Below are positions 27,067 through 34,927 of a stretch of 64,000 bases of DNA, piece by piece. Position 1 is the first letter of the stretch; every line of letters starts with the position of its first letter. The stretch is taken from assembly GCF_900094565.1 (NCBI RefSeq), contig NZ_FMAF01000005.1:186001-250000 (forward strand), given 5' to 3'. Origin of the DNA: Martinezella lusitana. Its GTDB lineage: Bacteria > Pseudomonadota > Alphaproteobacteria > Rhizobiales > Rhizobiaceae. A program made the translations under genes and the position numbers. The notes beneath the pieces were generated by a model that had not been told where the DNA came from, searched no databases, and worked only from the letters and a program-made list of their open reading frames with translations.

Positions 27067-27273
27067 TCAGTGTTCGATGGCCGAGGACAAGGTTGGCGGC
27101 TTCCGCTTGGCGGCCATCAGCAGGTCCAGCTCGGTGGCCGATGGGCCGAACTTATAGAAGAGGCGCTTCGCCTCCTCGTCGTCGAGGCGATATTTCCGTG
27201 CAAATTCAGCGATGCTGTAGGGGCGACCGCGTATGACCTTGCGGGCTGGCGTCCGATTGGCGTCTTCCGTCAT
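27067..27273 (-). CDS. Small conserved-looking hypothetical protein
   Basis: A 68-residue soluble protein starting MTEDANRTPARKVIRG and containing YSIAEFARKYRLDDEEAKRLFYKFGPS, which looks like a short helix-turn-helix-like or helical bundle motif. AAGGAGG lies 8 bases upstream of the ATG, a very strong ribosome binding site, and the reading frame uses codons like its neighbours. I recall similar small proteins in other rhizobia but can give no function. It is codirectional with the GlsB copy at 27442-27699. Confidence 0.7.
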   Translation of the reverse strand: MTEDANRTPARKVIRGRPYSIAEFARKYRLDDEEAKRLFYKFGPSATELDLLMAAKRKPPTLSSAIEH

Positions 27274-27441
27274 CCTTCCAACCTCCTTTTCGGTTCCACT
27301 TTGCTAGATAGCGTCGCGGATGGAGTTGGAAAGGTCTTTGGCGTGCGTTGCGCCAGCAGAATGCAACAAAAAAGGGAAGGCGGAATCCCGTCTTCCCTCT
27401 TTCTCCGTCCCTATTCGGGCGGGTTCCGCCCGGATACGCCG

Positions 27442-27699
27442 CTATCTCCTGATCAATCGACCGATGAAGATCAGGATGCAGGCGCCGATGAAGCCCGTAA
27501 TCAGGTAATTCAGCCATAGATGGAAAGGCAGCTGGATACCGAGCACGCCAAATAACCAGCTGGCGACGAGTGCGCCGATAATGCCGAGAATGATGTTCAT
27601 GATGATGCCTGTGTTGCTTTTCATGATCATCTCGGCGAACCAGCCTGCTAGGCCGCCAATGATAATTGCTGCAATCCAACCGACGTGTGCATCTTCCAT
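27442..27699 (-). CDS. GlsB/YeaQ/YmgE-family small membrane protein (copy 3)
   Basis: An 85-residue membrane protein beginning MEDAHVGWIAAIIIGGLAG and ending YLITGFIGACILIFIGRLIRR, with three predicted helices. The ATG at 27699 is preceded by AGGAGG with 8 bases of spacing, which decides the start even though the frame runs further upstream. It is close to the copy at 3085-3333, sharing the central GIIxNIILGIxG and the GACILIF end. The family is linked to stress and stationary phase in enterobacteria, with no known mechanism. Confidence 0.85.
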   Translation of the reverse strand: MEDAHVGWIAAIIIGGLAGWFAEMIMKSNTGIIMNIILGIIGALVASWLFGVLGIQLPFHLWLNYLITGFIGACILIFIGRLIRR

Positions 27700-28006
27700 A
27701 AAAAGAACCTCCTGAGGACCCGACGGGTTGTTAACAATGTCTGATATACACGAAAAACGATTCGCCCCCCAACAATTGCGAACGGCAAACTGCTGGATCC
27801 CTTGAGCGCAACCCTGATTATTAGGGGTAATTGTTACGATTGTTCCGGTGTGTTGGAGCTGATTCTCCGACATTACGGCCTCTTCATCGCTTCGAATCCA
27901 AGCTTTGGCATGCCGTCCGGGTAATCCGGTCGGCGAAACGCAGCGTTTTGACCGCCTAGAGATGAGGAAAAGCGCCTTGCGGGTGCCACAGCCTCGATTT
28001 TATGGG

Positions 28007-28035
28007 TTGACCGCAATAGGGCGTCTGCATATGTT
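28007..28035 (+). promoter_or_regulatory. Candidate sigma-70 promoter for tRNA-Lys
   Basis: TTGACC at 28007-28012 and TATGTT at 28030-28035 are separated by exactly 17 bases. The expected start of transcription is about 35 bases before the mature tRNA. The rest of the gap from 27700 holds no recognisable gene. Confidence 0.6.
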
Positions 28036-28077
28036 CCGCGCACTTCCAGCCGGGGTGAAAAAACGCCCGCGGAGAGG

Positions 28078-28153
28078 GAGAGCGTAGCTCAGCTGGTAGA
28101 GCAACTGACTTTTAATCAGTAGGTCATGGGTTCGAGCCCCATCGCTCTCACCA
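28078..28153 (+). tRNA. tRNA-Lys (anticodon TTT)
   Basis: A complete 76-base cloverleaf with encoded CCA. The acceptor arms are GAGAGCG (28078-28084) and CGCTCTC (28143-28149), then A and CCA. The D arm is GCTCAGCTGGTAGAGC, the anticodon stem-loop is ACTGA-CTTTTAA-TCAGT giving TTT, and the T loop is GGTTCGAGCCCC-like. It stands alone. No integrase or duplicated 3' end is visible downstream, so there is no sign that it is an attachment site in use. Confidence 0.97.
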
Positions 28154-28596
28154 TAGTCTTTTCAAACTTAAGTTGAATCTCATTAATTTGAGACAACGCC
28201 GTTTGTCGCGCGGTTGGCGCGAATGTCCGCTTGATTTTCGCGATGCCGCCGGCCTCAGCGGACAAAAAGCGCGCCCGACGGCGGGCTTTGCGCTTCCGCG
28301 CCGCCGGACGCTGCGGAAACGGTGCAGAGGTGACCGTTTCCGCCGTCTCCGGTGCCGGGCGGGTCGCCGGGGACGGGTGGAGGTGTCCGGTTGTCTTTGC
28401 AGATTCCGGTTCCATTCTTTTCCGGATATACGGTGCGGTCTCACGGATAGTTTCAGTGCGCCCGAATTATTTTTGTGAAAACTAATTTAGTTTAATGGCG
28501 CTCGCTCAAGAGCGCGACGCGCGTCGGCAGCGTGCCAGTTTTCTGGAACCTAATCGAGTCACTCGTGTTTCCCACTGAGACAATAGGAGAGATACG
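28154..28596. other. Gene-poor stretch downstream of tRNA-Lys
   Basis: This 443-base stretch has overlapping open frames on both strands, but all are arginine- and proline-rich and look like by-products of a GC-rich segment (about 28230-28400). A short hairpin (GTTG/CAAC with TCTCA/TGAGA) lies at 28172-28197. I see no gene in it. Confidence 0.5.
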
Positions 28597-28800
28597 ATGG
28601 CAGACGAAGAATCCCATGATCCGCGTCGCGGAAAGGAAAATACGCAGGCGCTCGCGAAGATACAGCACAGCAAGGCGCATGGCGTAAAACAGGAGGCGGA
28701 CGCGGACGAAAAGGCGCCGCTGGTTGCCGATCCCCGCAACAGGCTTGCGGACGGCAAAATCGATCCGGCGACGAAAGAGCTCAAGCCGAAGGAGAAGTAG
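28597..28800 (+). CDS. Small, highly charged hypothetical protein
   Basis: A 67-residue protein that is almost entirely hydrophilic, rich in Lys, Asp, Glu and Ala, with no Cys, Trp, Phe or Tyr. It starts MADEESHDPRRGKENTQALA and ends KIDPATKELKPKEK. AGGAGAG precedes the ATG at 9-base spacing. The composition suggests an intrinsically disordered, perhaps stress-related, protein. No function can be assigned. It is followed by a convergent small gene. Confidence 0.6.
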   Translation: MADEESHDPRRGKENTQALAKIQHSKAHGVKQEADADEKAPLVADPRNRLADGKIDPATKELKPKEK

Positions 28801-28832
28801 GCTCGAGGGATCGGGGAATTTAGTTCCGCATA

Positions 28833-29045
28833 TTACGAATGCAGCAGCTTTGGCGGCACCGCCTCCTTGCCGTCATTCATGGCGATGGCGATGATCGCCA
28901 GGAGAACATATTCGCGTTTCCAGCCGGATTTCAAGGCCGCGGCAAGAAGGCTCTCGATGGAAGGTTCAAGGGCGAAAAGACAGGCGGCCAGATATCTCGC
29001 CTGCGACGCTTCTTCCGAAGGGGGAGGATTTATGGCTGCTTTCAA
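28833..29045 (-). CDS. Small hypothetical protein, probably helical
   Basis: A 70-residue frame with a TTG start 3 bases after AGGA. The middle (YLAACLFALEPSIESLLAAA and WKREYVLLAIIAIAM) reads as two amphipathic helices and looks like real protein rather than noise. I recall related small rhizobial proteins of unknown role, but the match is from memory. It is convergent with the charged protein at 28597-28800. Confidence 0.5.
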   Translation of the reverse strand: MKAAINPPPSEEASQARYLAACLFALEPSIESLLAAALKSGWKREYVLLAIIAIAMNDGKEAVPPKLLHS

Positions 29046-29449
29046 TTTCCTGCTCCGTCCATTTATTCGATCGAACAGGGATGAGTTGTAATTTCAGCAG
29101 GTTTCCCAGGTTTTGCTCCTTTATTGCGAAACGTTGCTGTCGTAGCCGGAGTGCGATCATTCGTAATCTCCGGGATGCCGGCAGACATAGCCGTTCGCAA
29201 CGATCCTGTCTGAGAGGTAGAAAACAGACGTCGGTGGCAACGGAGCTGTGTGCGATGACCATGAAAAGGGCACCACTCTTCCGGAATAGCCAGGGAACGA
29301 TAAACTTCCCCAAACGTGTGGCCCTTCAAAGCCATACGCGCGCATTTTCATCCGGAATATCTGACAGGAGCGACTGACGCGTCGCAGCGATCAACCTTAC
29401 CGTCATTTCAACGGCAAGGTTGATCATTGAGAGAGAAGAACCTCGGATG
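29046..29449. other. Gene-poor stretch between two small minus-strand genes
   Basis: Open frames here are short, rich in Arg and Cys, and lack good ribosome binding sites. The only clear structure is the strong inverted repeat at 29389-29425, listed separately. Confidence 0.5.
29389..29425. repeat. Strong inverted repeat downstream of psiF
   Basis: GATCAACCTTACCGT (29389-29403) pairs with ACGGCAAGGTTGATC (29411-29425) with a single mismatch and a 7-base loop. It lies 24 bases past the psiF stop on the psiF (minus) strand. There is no T-run on either side, so it is either a Rho-type or processed 3' end, or a small mobile palindrome. Confidence 0.6.
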
Positions 29450-29737
29450 CTATGCCGCCTTGCCGCCGTTCTTCTTGCAGTCGCTGCGGAACTTGGCGCG
29501 TGCCTTTCCATGCAGGCCCTTGGCGTCGGCCTGAGCCGAGCATGCTTTGGAAACGGACGTTTGAGCAGGCTTCATCGCCTTTGGCTTGACCGTGCTGGTC
29601 GTCGACTTCATCGCAGGTGTCGACGTCGTGGCACTGGGGGTCGTCGTTGTTGTGCTGGGTGTCGCCGTTTGTGCCATGGCGCTTACGCTGAAGAGGGCGG
29701 CAAAGGCTGCAGTCGTGAACATGGTAGCAATTCGCAT
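29450..29737 (-). CDS. PsiF-family exported protein
   Basis: A 95-residue secreted protein. Its signal peptide is MRIATMFTTAAFAALFSVSAMAQ-like with cleavage after AMA. A threonine/serine-rich low-complexity linker follows (about residues 24-55), then a single PsiF-type motif with CSAQADAKGLHGKARAKF and a closing CKKNGG, whose two cysteines could form a disulfide in the periplasm. The E. coli relative is induced by phosphate starvation. AGGAGG-like GGAGG precedes the ATG. The function of the family is not known. Confidence 0.85.
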   Translation of the reverse strand: MRIATMFTTAAFAALFSVSAMAQTATPSTTTTTPSATTSTPAMKSTTSTVKPKAMKPAQTSVSKACSAQADAKGLHGKARAKFRSDCKKNGGKAA

Positions 29738-30009
29738 GGGGCTTTTCCTCCGCTAACTAACTTGGGTGGAATGTACGTTGTTCGACGAACGTTGACAGCT
29801 TGAACCAATATTTAAGCAAAAGCAATTTGTTCGTTGGGCTGCTCTGCGGCTGTTGGTCGCGCCTTTTGCCCGCCTGTCTCGGGCGGCAAGATGTGCGTTC
29901 CGGTTGCTTCACTATAAAGGTTTTGCAGCCGTCGCCCTCGAAAAGGTGATTGGCTTTCAGGCTTTCGCGAAGCTAGGAAGATGGGGAAATGACATAGCCG
30001 GAGTCCATC

Positions 30010-30762
30010 GTGTCGCTTGCCGATATCTCGCTTCTCAGTGCCTTGATCGCCGGGGCGCTTTCGTTCCTTTCGCCTTGCGTGCTGCCGCTCGTGCCGCCCT
30101 ATCTCTGCTACATGGCCGGGATTTCGGTCGAGCAGTTTCGCGGCGGTGGAGCAGCTGTCGCCGCAGGGCCGAGCGTCCGCGGCAATGTGCTGATGTCGGC
30201 GCTGTTCTTTACGCTGGGGTTCGCCACCGTATTCGTCGCGCTCGGCGCCGGTGCTTCGTCGATCGGCCTGCTGCTGCGCCAGCATCTCGATGTTCTTTCG
30301 AAGATCGGCGGTTTGATTATCGTCATCATGGGCTTGAATTTCCTCGGTGTTTTCCGCATCGGCCTTCTTGCTCGCGAGGCGCGTTTCCACGGCAGCGGCA
30401 AGCCGGCGACGTTGACGGGCGCCTATATCATGGGCCTTGCCTTCGCCTTCGGCTGGACGCCCTGCATCGGCCCGGTTCTCGGCGCCATCCTCGGCATCGC
30501 CGCCTCTCGTGAGACGGTTGGTGCGGGCGCTGGTCTGCTCGCGGTCTATTCGCTGGGGCTTGCCATTCCGTTCTGGATCGCCGCCGGCTTTTCCGGCGCT
30601 TTCATGAGCTTTCTGTCTCGCTTCCGCCGTCATCTTGGCACGGTCGAGAAGATCATGGGCGGACTTCTGGTGCTGACCGGGCTCGCCTTCATATTCGGCT
30701 ATATCAGCGACATGGCGATCTGGTTTCAGCAGACCTTTCCAATCCTGATGAAAATCGGCTAA
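30010..30762 (+). CDS. ccdA: Thiol-disulfide membrane transporter CcdA
   Basis: A 250-residue protein with six predicted membrane helices. The two redox cysteines lie in conserved proline-rich turns, SFLSPCVLPLVPPY near the N-terminus and GWTPCIGPVLG in the middle. CcdA carries reducing power from cytoplasmic thioredoxin across the membrane for cytochrome c maturation and other periplasmic thiols. The start is GTG. No ccm genes are adjacent, so its partner is probably encoded elsewhere. The downstream AEC transporter is unrelated. Confidence 0.93.
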   Translation: MSLADISLLSALIAGALSFLSPCVLPLVPPYLCYMAGISVEQFRGGGAAVAAGPSVRGNVLMSALFFTLGFATVFVALGAGASSIGLLLRQHLDVLSKIGGLIIVIMGLNFLGVFRIGLLAREARFHGSGKPATLTGAYIMGLAFAFGWTPCIGPVLGAILGIAASRETVGAGAGLLAVYSLGLAIPFWIAAGFSGAFMSFLSRFRRHLGTVEKIMGGLLVLTGLAFIFGYISDMAIWFQQTFPILMKIG

Positions 30763-30814
30763 GTCGGGCGATATCCTTCGCCTTCATTTTTCACGGTAAA
30801 ATGGAATATGCCCG

Positions 30815-31777
30815 ATGGCTGACGTTGTCGGTCTGCTGCTGCCATTCTTCGGCCTGATCCTGATCGGCTACATTGCAGCGCGCATCACGAAGCAACCGGC
30901 GGAAGCGCTTGGCTGGCTCAATACGTTCATCATCTATGCGGCATTGCCGGCTCTGTTCTTCAAGCTCGTTTCGCAAACGCCGATCGAACAACTGACGCGA
31001 ATCGATTTCATCGCCACCGATATCGCCGCGACCTATTCGATCTTTCTCCTGCTGTTTCTGATCGGGCGTTTCCTGCGACGCAATTCTCTCGCCGACAGCA
31101 CGATCCAAGCCTTTGCCGGAGCCTACGGCAATATCGGCTACATGGGGCCGGGCTTAGCGCTTCTGGCTCTGGGAGAGAAGGCAGCCGTTCCCGTCGCGCT
31201 GATCGTGTGTTTCGAAAACGCGCTGCACTTCATCGTCGCGCCGGCCCTGATGGCTCTGGAAGGTGGAGACAAGCGCTCCGTCTGGCGCCTTGCCGCGGAT
31301 ATCGCCCGAAAGGTGCTGCTGCATCCCTTCATCCTGTCGACTGCCCTGGGTTTTGCCGTGGCAGCACTTTCGCTTCATCAGCTGGTCGCCTTCGAGCGAT
31401 TTGTCAATTATCTTGCGCAAGCGGCTGCGCCCTGTGCACTATTTGCCATGGGAGTTACGCTTGCCTTGCGGCCGTTGAAGCGGGTTCCGGTCGAGATCGG
31501 CTATATCGTGCCGGCGAAACTCATCCTGCATCCGCTCGTCGTCTATATCGTGCTGCAGGCTGTCGGTGGCTTCGATCCGATTTGGATCGAAGCGGCAATG
31601 CTGCTCGCCGCTTTGCCGACGGCAACGAATGTCTTCGTCATCGGGCAGCAATATGGTGTCTGGCAGGAGCGAGCCTCCGCCACCATCCTGATCACAACGG
31701 CTTGTTCCGTCGTGACGGTCTCGCTGGTGCTCTATCTGATAAATTCCGGCGCCTTACCGGCGCAGCTTTTCCCGTAG
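30815..31777 (+). CDS. AEC-family (auxin efflux carrier-like) transporter
   Basis: A 320-residue integral membrane protein with about ten hydrophobic segments in two five-helix halves, starting MADVVGLLLPFFGLILIGYIAAR, the AEC family's usual opening. NTFIIYAALPALFFKLVSQTP and AYGNIGYMGPGLAL are conserved parts of the first half. Bacterial members move small acids such as malonate or malate; the substrate here is unknown. Its 3' end overlaps that of the convergent ubiH-type gene by 24 bases. Confidence 0.88.
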   Translation: MADVVGLLLPFFGLILIGYIAARITKQPAEALGWLNTFIIYAALPALFFKLVSQTPIEQLTRIDFIATDIAATYSIFLLLFLIGRFLRRNSLADSTIQAFAGAYGNIGYMGPGLALLALGEKAAVPVALIVCFENALHFIVAPALMALEGGDKRSVWRLAADIARKVLLHPFILSTALGFAVAALSLHQLVAFERFVNYLAQAAAPCALFAMGVTLALRPLKRVPVEIGYIVPAKLILHPLVVYIVLQAVGGFDPIWIEAAMLLAALPTATNVFVIGQQYGVWQERASATILITTACSVVTVSLVLYLINSGALPAQLFP

Positions 31778-32956
31778 CAGAGAGGGAAGGTTGCGCAGGC
31801 TGCCGCCGGGCTCGATACCTTCGCGCATGACGATGTTCCGGAGCGGCGTGATGGCGGAGAGCACATGCAGCCCCGCCGCGCGCAGCATTTGCACCGGCAG
31901 GAAATCCGACAGAAGCGAGCGATTGAGGAGATCGACACTCGTCGTCCGGCTGATGATGTCGACGCGGCGCTTGCGGTCGAAATTGTCGCCGGCCGATCCC
32001 GGGATCGGCTGATCAGCGCGGGTGCAGAGGATGTCTGACAATGCCAGTATATCGCGCAGGCTCAGGTTCAGGCCTTGCGCCCCGATCGGCGGAAAGACAT
32101 GGGCGGCTTCGCCGATCAAGGCGGCGCGGCCCTTGCCGAAACGATGGGCAGTCATGCCGGAGAGCGGCCAGACCTGGACATTGTCCTCGATCGTCACCCG
32201 ACCGAGCATCGATTGCATGCGCTCCTCGACCAGTCTTCCGAGTTCTTCGAGCGACTTTTCGGCATTGGCGGCAGCTTCCGCCGGTTTCTGCACCCAGACG
32301 AGGCTGGAGCGGTTGCCGGGCAAGGGGACCTGCGTGAAGGGGCCGCTTTCCGTGTGAAATTCCGTCGAGATGTTCTGATGCGGCAGGGAGTGCGCAAGGT
32401 TCAGAACCATGGCGGATTGCGGATAGGACCACCCCTTGACCTTGATGCCCAAAGCCTCGCGCACCATCGAGTTGCGTCCGTCGGCACCGACGACGAAAGC
32501 GGCATCGATCGAATCGCCGTTGTCGAGCGCAATCGTTACGCCATCGTCGCGAAAGGTGATGTCCGAGGCGCTGGCCTCGATGCGGCTGATATTTGCTTCC
32601 GCCTCGATGGCGTCATGGAGGCTGCCGAGCAGCACGGTATTCGGAATATTGTAGCCGAAGGCGTCGAGGCCGATTTCCGACGATCTGAACGAGATAGTCG
32701 GCGCACGCAGCAGCCTCGATGTGCCATCGATGATCCGCATGGTCGTCAATGCAGCCGCCGAGGGCGCGATCTTGTCCCACAGCGTCAGGCGCTCGAGAAA
32801 GCGGATCGATTGATCCATCAGCGCCGTCGTCCGCCTGTCGGCCTTGTTGTGCGGCGCGGCCACCAGGGCGACCGATCGTCCGCCGCGCGCAAGCGCGAAC
32901 GCCGTGATCATGCCGGCCAGGCCACCGCCGATGACGGCCACTTCAATCTGCTTCAT
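31754..32956 (-). CDS. UbiH/COQ6-family FAD-dependent hydroxylase
   Basis: A 400-residue flavoprotein monooxygenase. It starts with the FAD-binding VIGGGLAGMITAFALARGG, has the DG motif VVGADGRNSMVREALG, and the second FAD motif LIGEAAHVFPPIGAQGLNLS. This family hydroxylates the ring of ubiquinone precursors; alphaproteobacteria often use a single broad enzyme (UbiL or UbiH type). Which carbon is modified cannot be decided from this sequence. It is antisense to the last codons of the AEC transporter gene. Confidence 0.9.
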   Translation of the reverse strand: MKQIEVAVIGGGLAGMITAFALARGGRSVALVAAPHNKADRRTTALMDQSIRFLERLTLWDKIAPSAAALTTMRIIDGTSRLLRAPTISFRSSEIGLDAFGYNIPNTVLLGSLHDAIEAEANISRIEASASDITFRDDGVTIALDNGDSIDAAFVVGADGRNSMVREALGIKVKGWSYPQSAMVLNLAHSLPHQNISTEFHTESGPFTQVPLPGNRSSLVWVQKPAEAAANAEKSLEELGRLVEERMQSMLGRVTIEDNVQVWPLSGMTAHRFGKGRAALIGEAAHVFPPIGAQGLNLSLRDILALSDILCTRADQPIPGSAGDNFDRKRRVDIISRTTSVDLLNRSLLSDFLPVQMLRAAGLHVLSAITPLRNIVMREGIEPGGSLRNLPSLLREKLRR

Positions 32957-33168
32957 ATCGATGCCTCAATTGCCACTCGTTCTGAAAATAGGCGCTTAGC
33001 CTGTTGAAATCCATGGGATGAAACATCGCAGCGGGTGAAAATGACAGGAAGTCGCGCTAGCGTGACGGGATAGACGCTTTTGCGCTGGCGGTAGAGACCA
33101 AAGGATGCATATTAGCGAGAAAAACCGCCTGCCGGGGCAGGTGCATAAGCAGACGAGTCACGGGGCGG

Positions 33169-33894
33169 ATGAAAATCTTCAAATACAAGCGGGTGCCTTA
33201 TGCGGAGATTCGTGCTTTCTCCGTCCATATATTGACGGCATCCGGATCTTTTCTCGCCTTTCTCGGCGTCGTTGCAGCCTCGGAGCATCGTTTTGTCGAT
33301 ATGTTCTGGTGGCTTGGCCTGGCGCTGCTGGTCGATGGTATCGACGGGCCGATCGCCCGCAAGGTCCGGGTCAAGGAAGTCCTTCCCAATTGGTCGGGCG
33401 ATACGCTCGACAATATCATCGATTACGTGACCTATGTGCTGCTGCCGGCCTTCGCGCTCTATGAAAGCGGCATGATCGGCGAGCCCTGGTCGTTTGTCGC
33501 CGCCGGCATGATCGTGGTCTCCAGCGCCATCTATTACGCCGATACCGGCATGAAGACGGACGAGTATTTTTTCTCCGGCTTCCCAGTCGTCTGGAACATG
33601 GTAATCTTCACGCTCTTCGTCATCGATGCCAGCGCCACGACCGCCATGATCCTCGTGGGTGTTTCCGTCGTCTTGACCTTCCTGCCGATCAATTTCCTGC
33701 ACCCCGTGCGCGTCAGACGGTTGCGGCCGCTCAATCTCGGCATATTCCTCTTCTGGTCGGCGCTCGGTGTCTATTCGCTGCTGATGCACTTCGTCATGCC
33801 GCAATGGGCGGTTGCCCTCTTCATCATAAGCGGCACCTATCTTTACTGCATCGGCGCCGTGTTGCAGTTTTTTCCGTCCCTCGGGCGTCAATAG
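33169..33894 (+). CDS. pcs: Phosphatidylcholine synthase
   Basis: A 241-residue membrane protein of the CDP-alcohol phosphatidyltransferase family. The catalytic motif DGIDGPIARKVRV followed by GDTLDNIIDYVTYV keeps the three Asp residues and their spacing. It condenses choline with CDP-diacylglycerol to form phosphatidylcholine, a route found in rhizobia, Agrobacterium and other host-associated bacteria. About eight hydrophobic segments are seen. It starts MKIFKYKRVPYAEIRAFSVH, which fits known Pcs proteins. Confidence 0.95.
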   Translation: MKIFKYKRVPYAEIRAFSVHILTASGSFLAFLGVVAASEHRFVDMFWWLGLALLVDGIDGPIARKVRVKEVLPNWSGDTLDNIIDYVTYVLLPAFALYESGMIGEPWSFVAAGMIVVSSAIYYADTGMKTDEYFFSGFPVVWNMVIFTLFVIDASATTAMILVGVSVVLTFLPINFLHPVRVRRLRPLNLGIFLFWSALGVYSLLMHFVMPQWAVALFIISGTYLYCIGAVLQFFPSLGRQ

Positions 33895-33905
33895 GATTGC
33901 GCATC

Positions 33906-34886
33906 ATGAACAAGACCCAGGTCATTCGCATCCATGAAAACGGCGGTCCTGATGTCATGAAGCTGGAGGAGGTGGATCTGCCGCCGCCTGCTGCCGGAGA
34001 AGTGCAGATCCGCCATGCCGCGATCGGACTGAATTTCATAGACGTCTATCTTCGGTCTGGCCTTTACAAGGCGCCCTACTTTCCGCTTCCGCTCGGTAAG
34101 GAAGCCGCCGGTACGATCACGGCGGTCGGGGCGGGCGTCTCCGATTTCTCAGTCGGCGACCGCGTCGCCTATGCCGGCAGCGATGGCGCCTATAGCGTCG
34201 AGCGTAATATCGAGACCCGTCATCTGGTCAAGGTGCCTGACGATATCCCGCTCGAAACGGCGGCGGCGATGATGCTGAAGGGCATGACGGCCGAATATCT
34301 GCTGAACCGCACCTTCAAGGTCGGCCCCGGCGTCACGCTGCTGTTCCACGCCGCAGCCGGCGGCGTCGGCCTGATCGCAGGTCAATGGGCGAAAGCGCTG
34401 GGCGCCACCGTGATCGGCACGGCCGGTTCGGCTGAAAAGGTTGAGCTGGCACTGGCGCATGGTTATGACCACGTCATCGACTATAGCCGGGAGAATTTCG
34501 CTGACCGCGTTCGGGAAATTACCGGCGGCAAGGGCGTTGACGTCGTCTACGATTCGGTCGGCAAGGATACGTTCCCGCATTCGCTCGATTGCCTGAAGCC
34601 GCGCGGCATGTGGGTGACCTTCGGCCAGTCCTCGGGTCCGATCGAGAATTTCAATCTCGCCATCCTCAATCAGAAGGGCTCGCTTTACGCGACGCGCCCG
34701 AGCCTTTTCGCCTATGTCTCCACACCGGAAGAGTTGAGAGGCAGCGCCGGGGCGTTATTTGCTGTTGTGCAAAGCAACAAAGTGCGTATCAATGTCCATC
34801 AGACCTATCCGCTTGTTGATGCTGGGCGCGCGCACTCGGATCTGGAAGCAAGAAGAACAAGTGGAACTACACTGCTGATCCCATAG
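33906..34886 (+). CDS. NADPH:quinone oxidoreductase (zeta-crystallin type)
   Basis: A 326-residue member of the medium-chain dehydrogenase/reductase superfamily without catalytic zinc ligands. It has NFIDVYLRSGLY, KEAAGTITAVG, and the NADPH-binding FHAAAGGVGLIAGQWAKALG, all typical of QOR. It reduces quinones or related enones one or two electrons at a time. ATG 33906 lies 11 bases after the pcs stop, so the two may share a message, and the longer upstream frame is overlapped by pcs. The natural substrate is not clear. Confidence 0.92.
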   Translation: MNKTQVIRIHENGGPDVMKLEEVDLPPPAAGEVQIRHAAIGLNFIDVYLRSGLYKAPYFPLPLGKEAAGTITAVGAGVSDFSVGDRVAYAGSDGAYSVERNIETRHLVKVPDDIPLETAAAMMLKGMTAEYLLNRTFKVGPGVTLLFHAAAGGVGLIAGQWAKALGATVIGTAGSAEKVELALAHGYDHVIDYSRENFADRVREITGGKGVDVVYDSVGKDTFPHSLDCLKPRGMWVTFGQSSGPIENFNLAILNQKGSLYATRPSLFAYVSTPEELRGSAGALFAVVQSNKVRINVHQTYPLVDAGRAHSDLEARRTSGTTLLIP

Positions 34887-34927
34887 ATCCATAAAGGGCA
34901 GGACGGTGGGAAGGAAATGAGGGGAAC

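Noticed and set aside
28116..28485. Overlapping small frames on both strands after tRNA-Lys
   Set aside because: All are Arg/Pro-rich, overlap each other, and lack good ribosome binding sites; the segment is simply GC-rich.
28078..28600. Integration site for a genomic island at the tRNA-Lys 3' end
   Set aside because: No integrase gene and no second copy of the tRNA end were seen within the window.
29081..29377. A 98-codon plus-strand frame in the gap before psiF
   Set aside because: It is rich in Arg, Ser and Cys with no ribosome binding site or recognisable domain.
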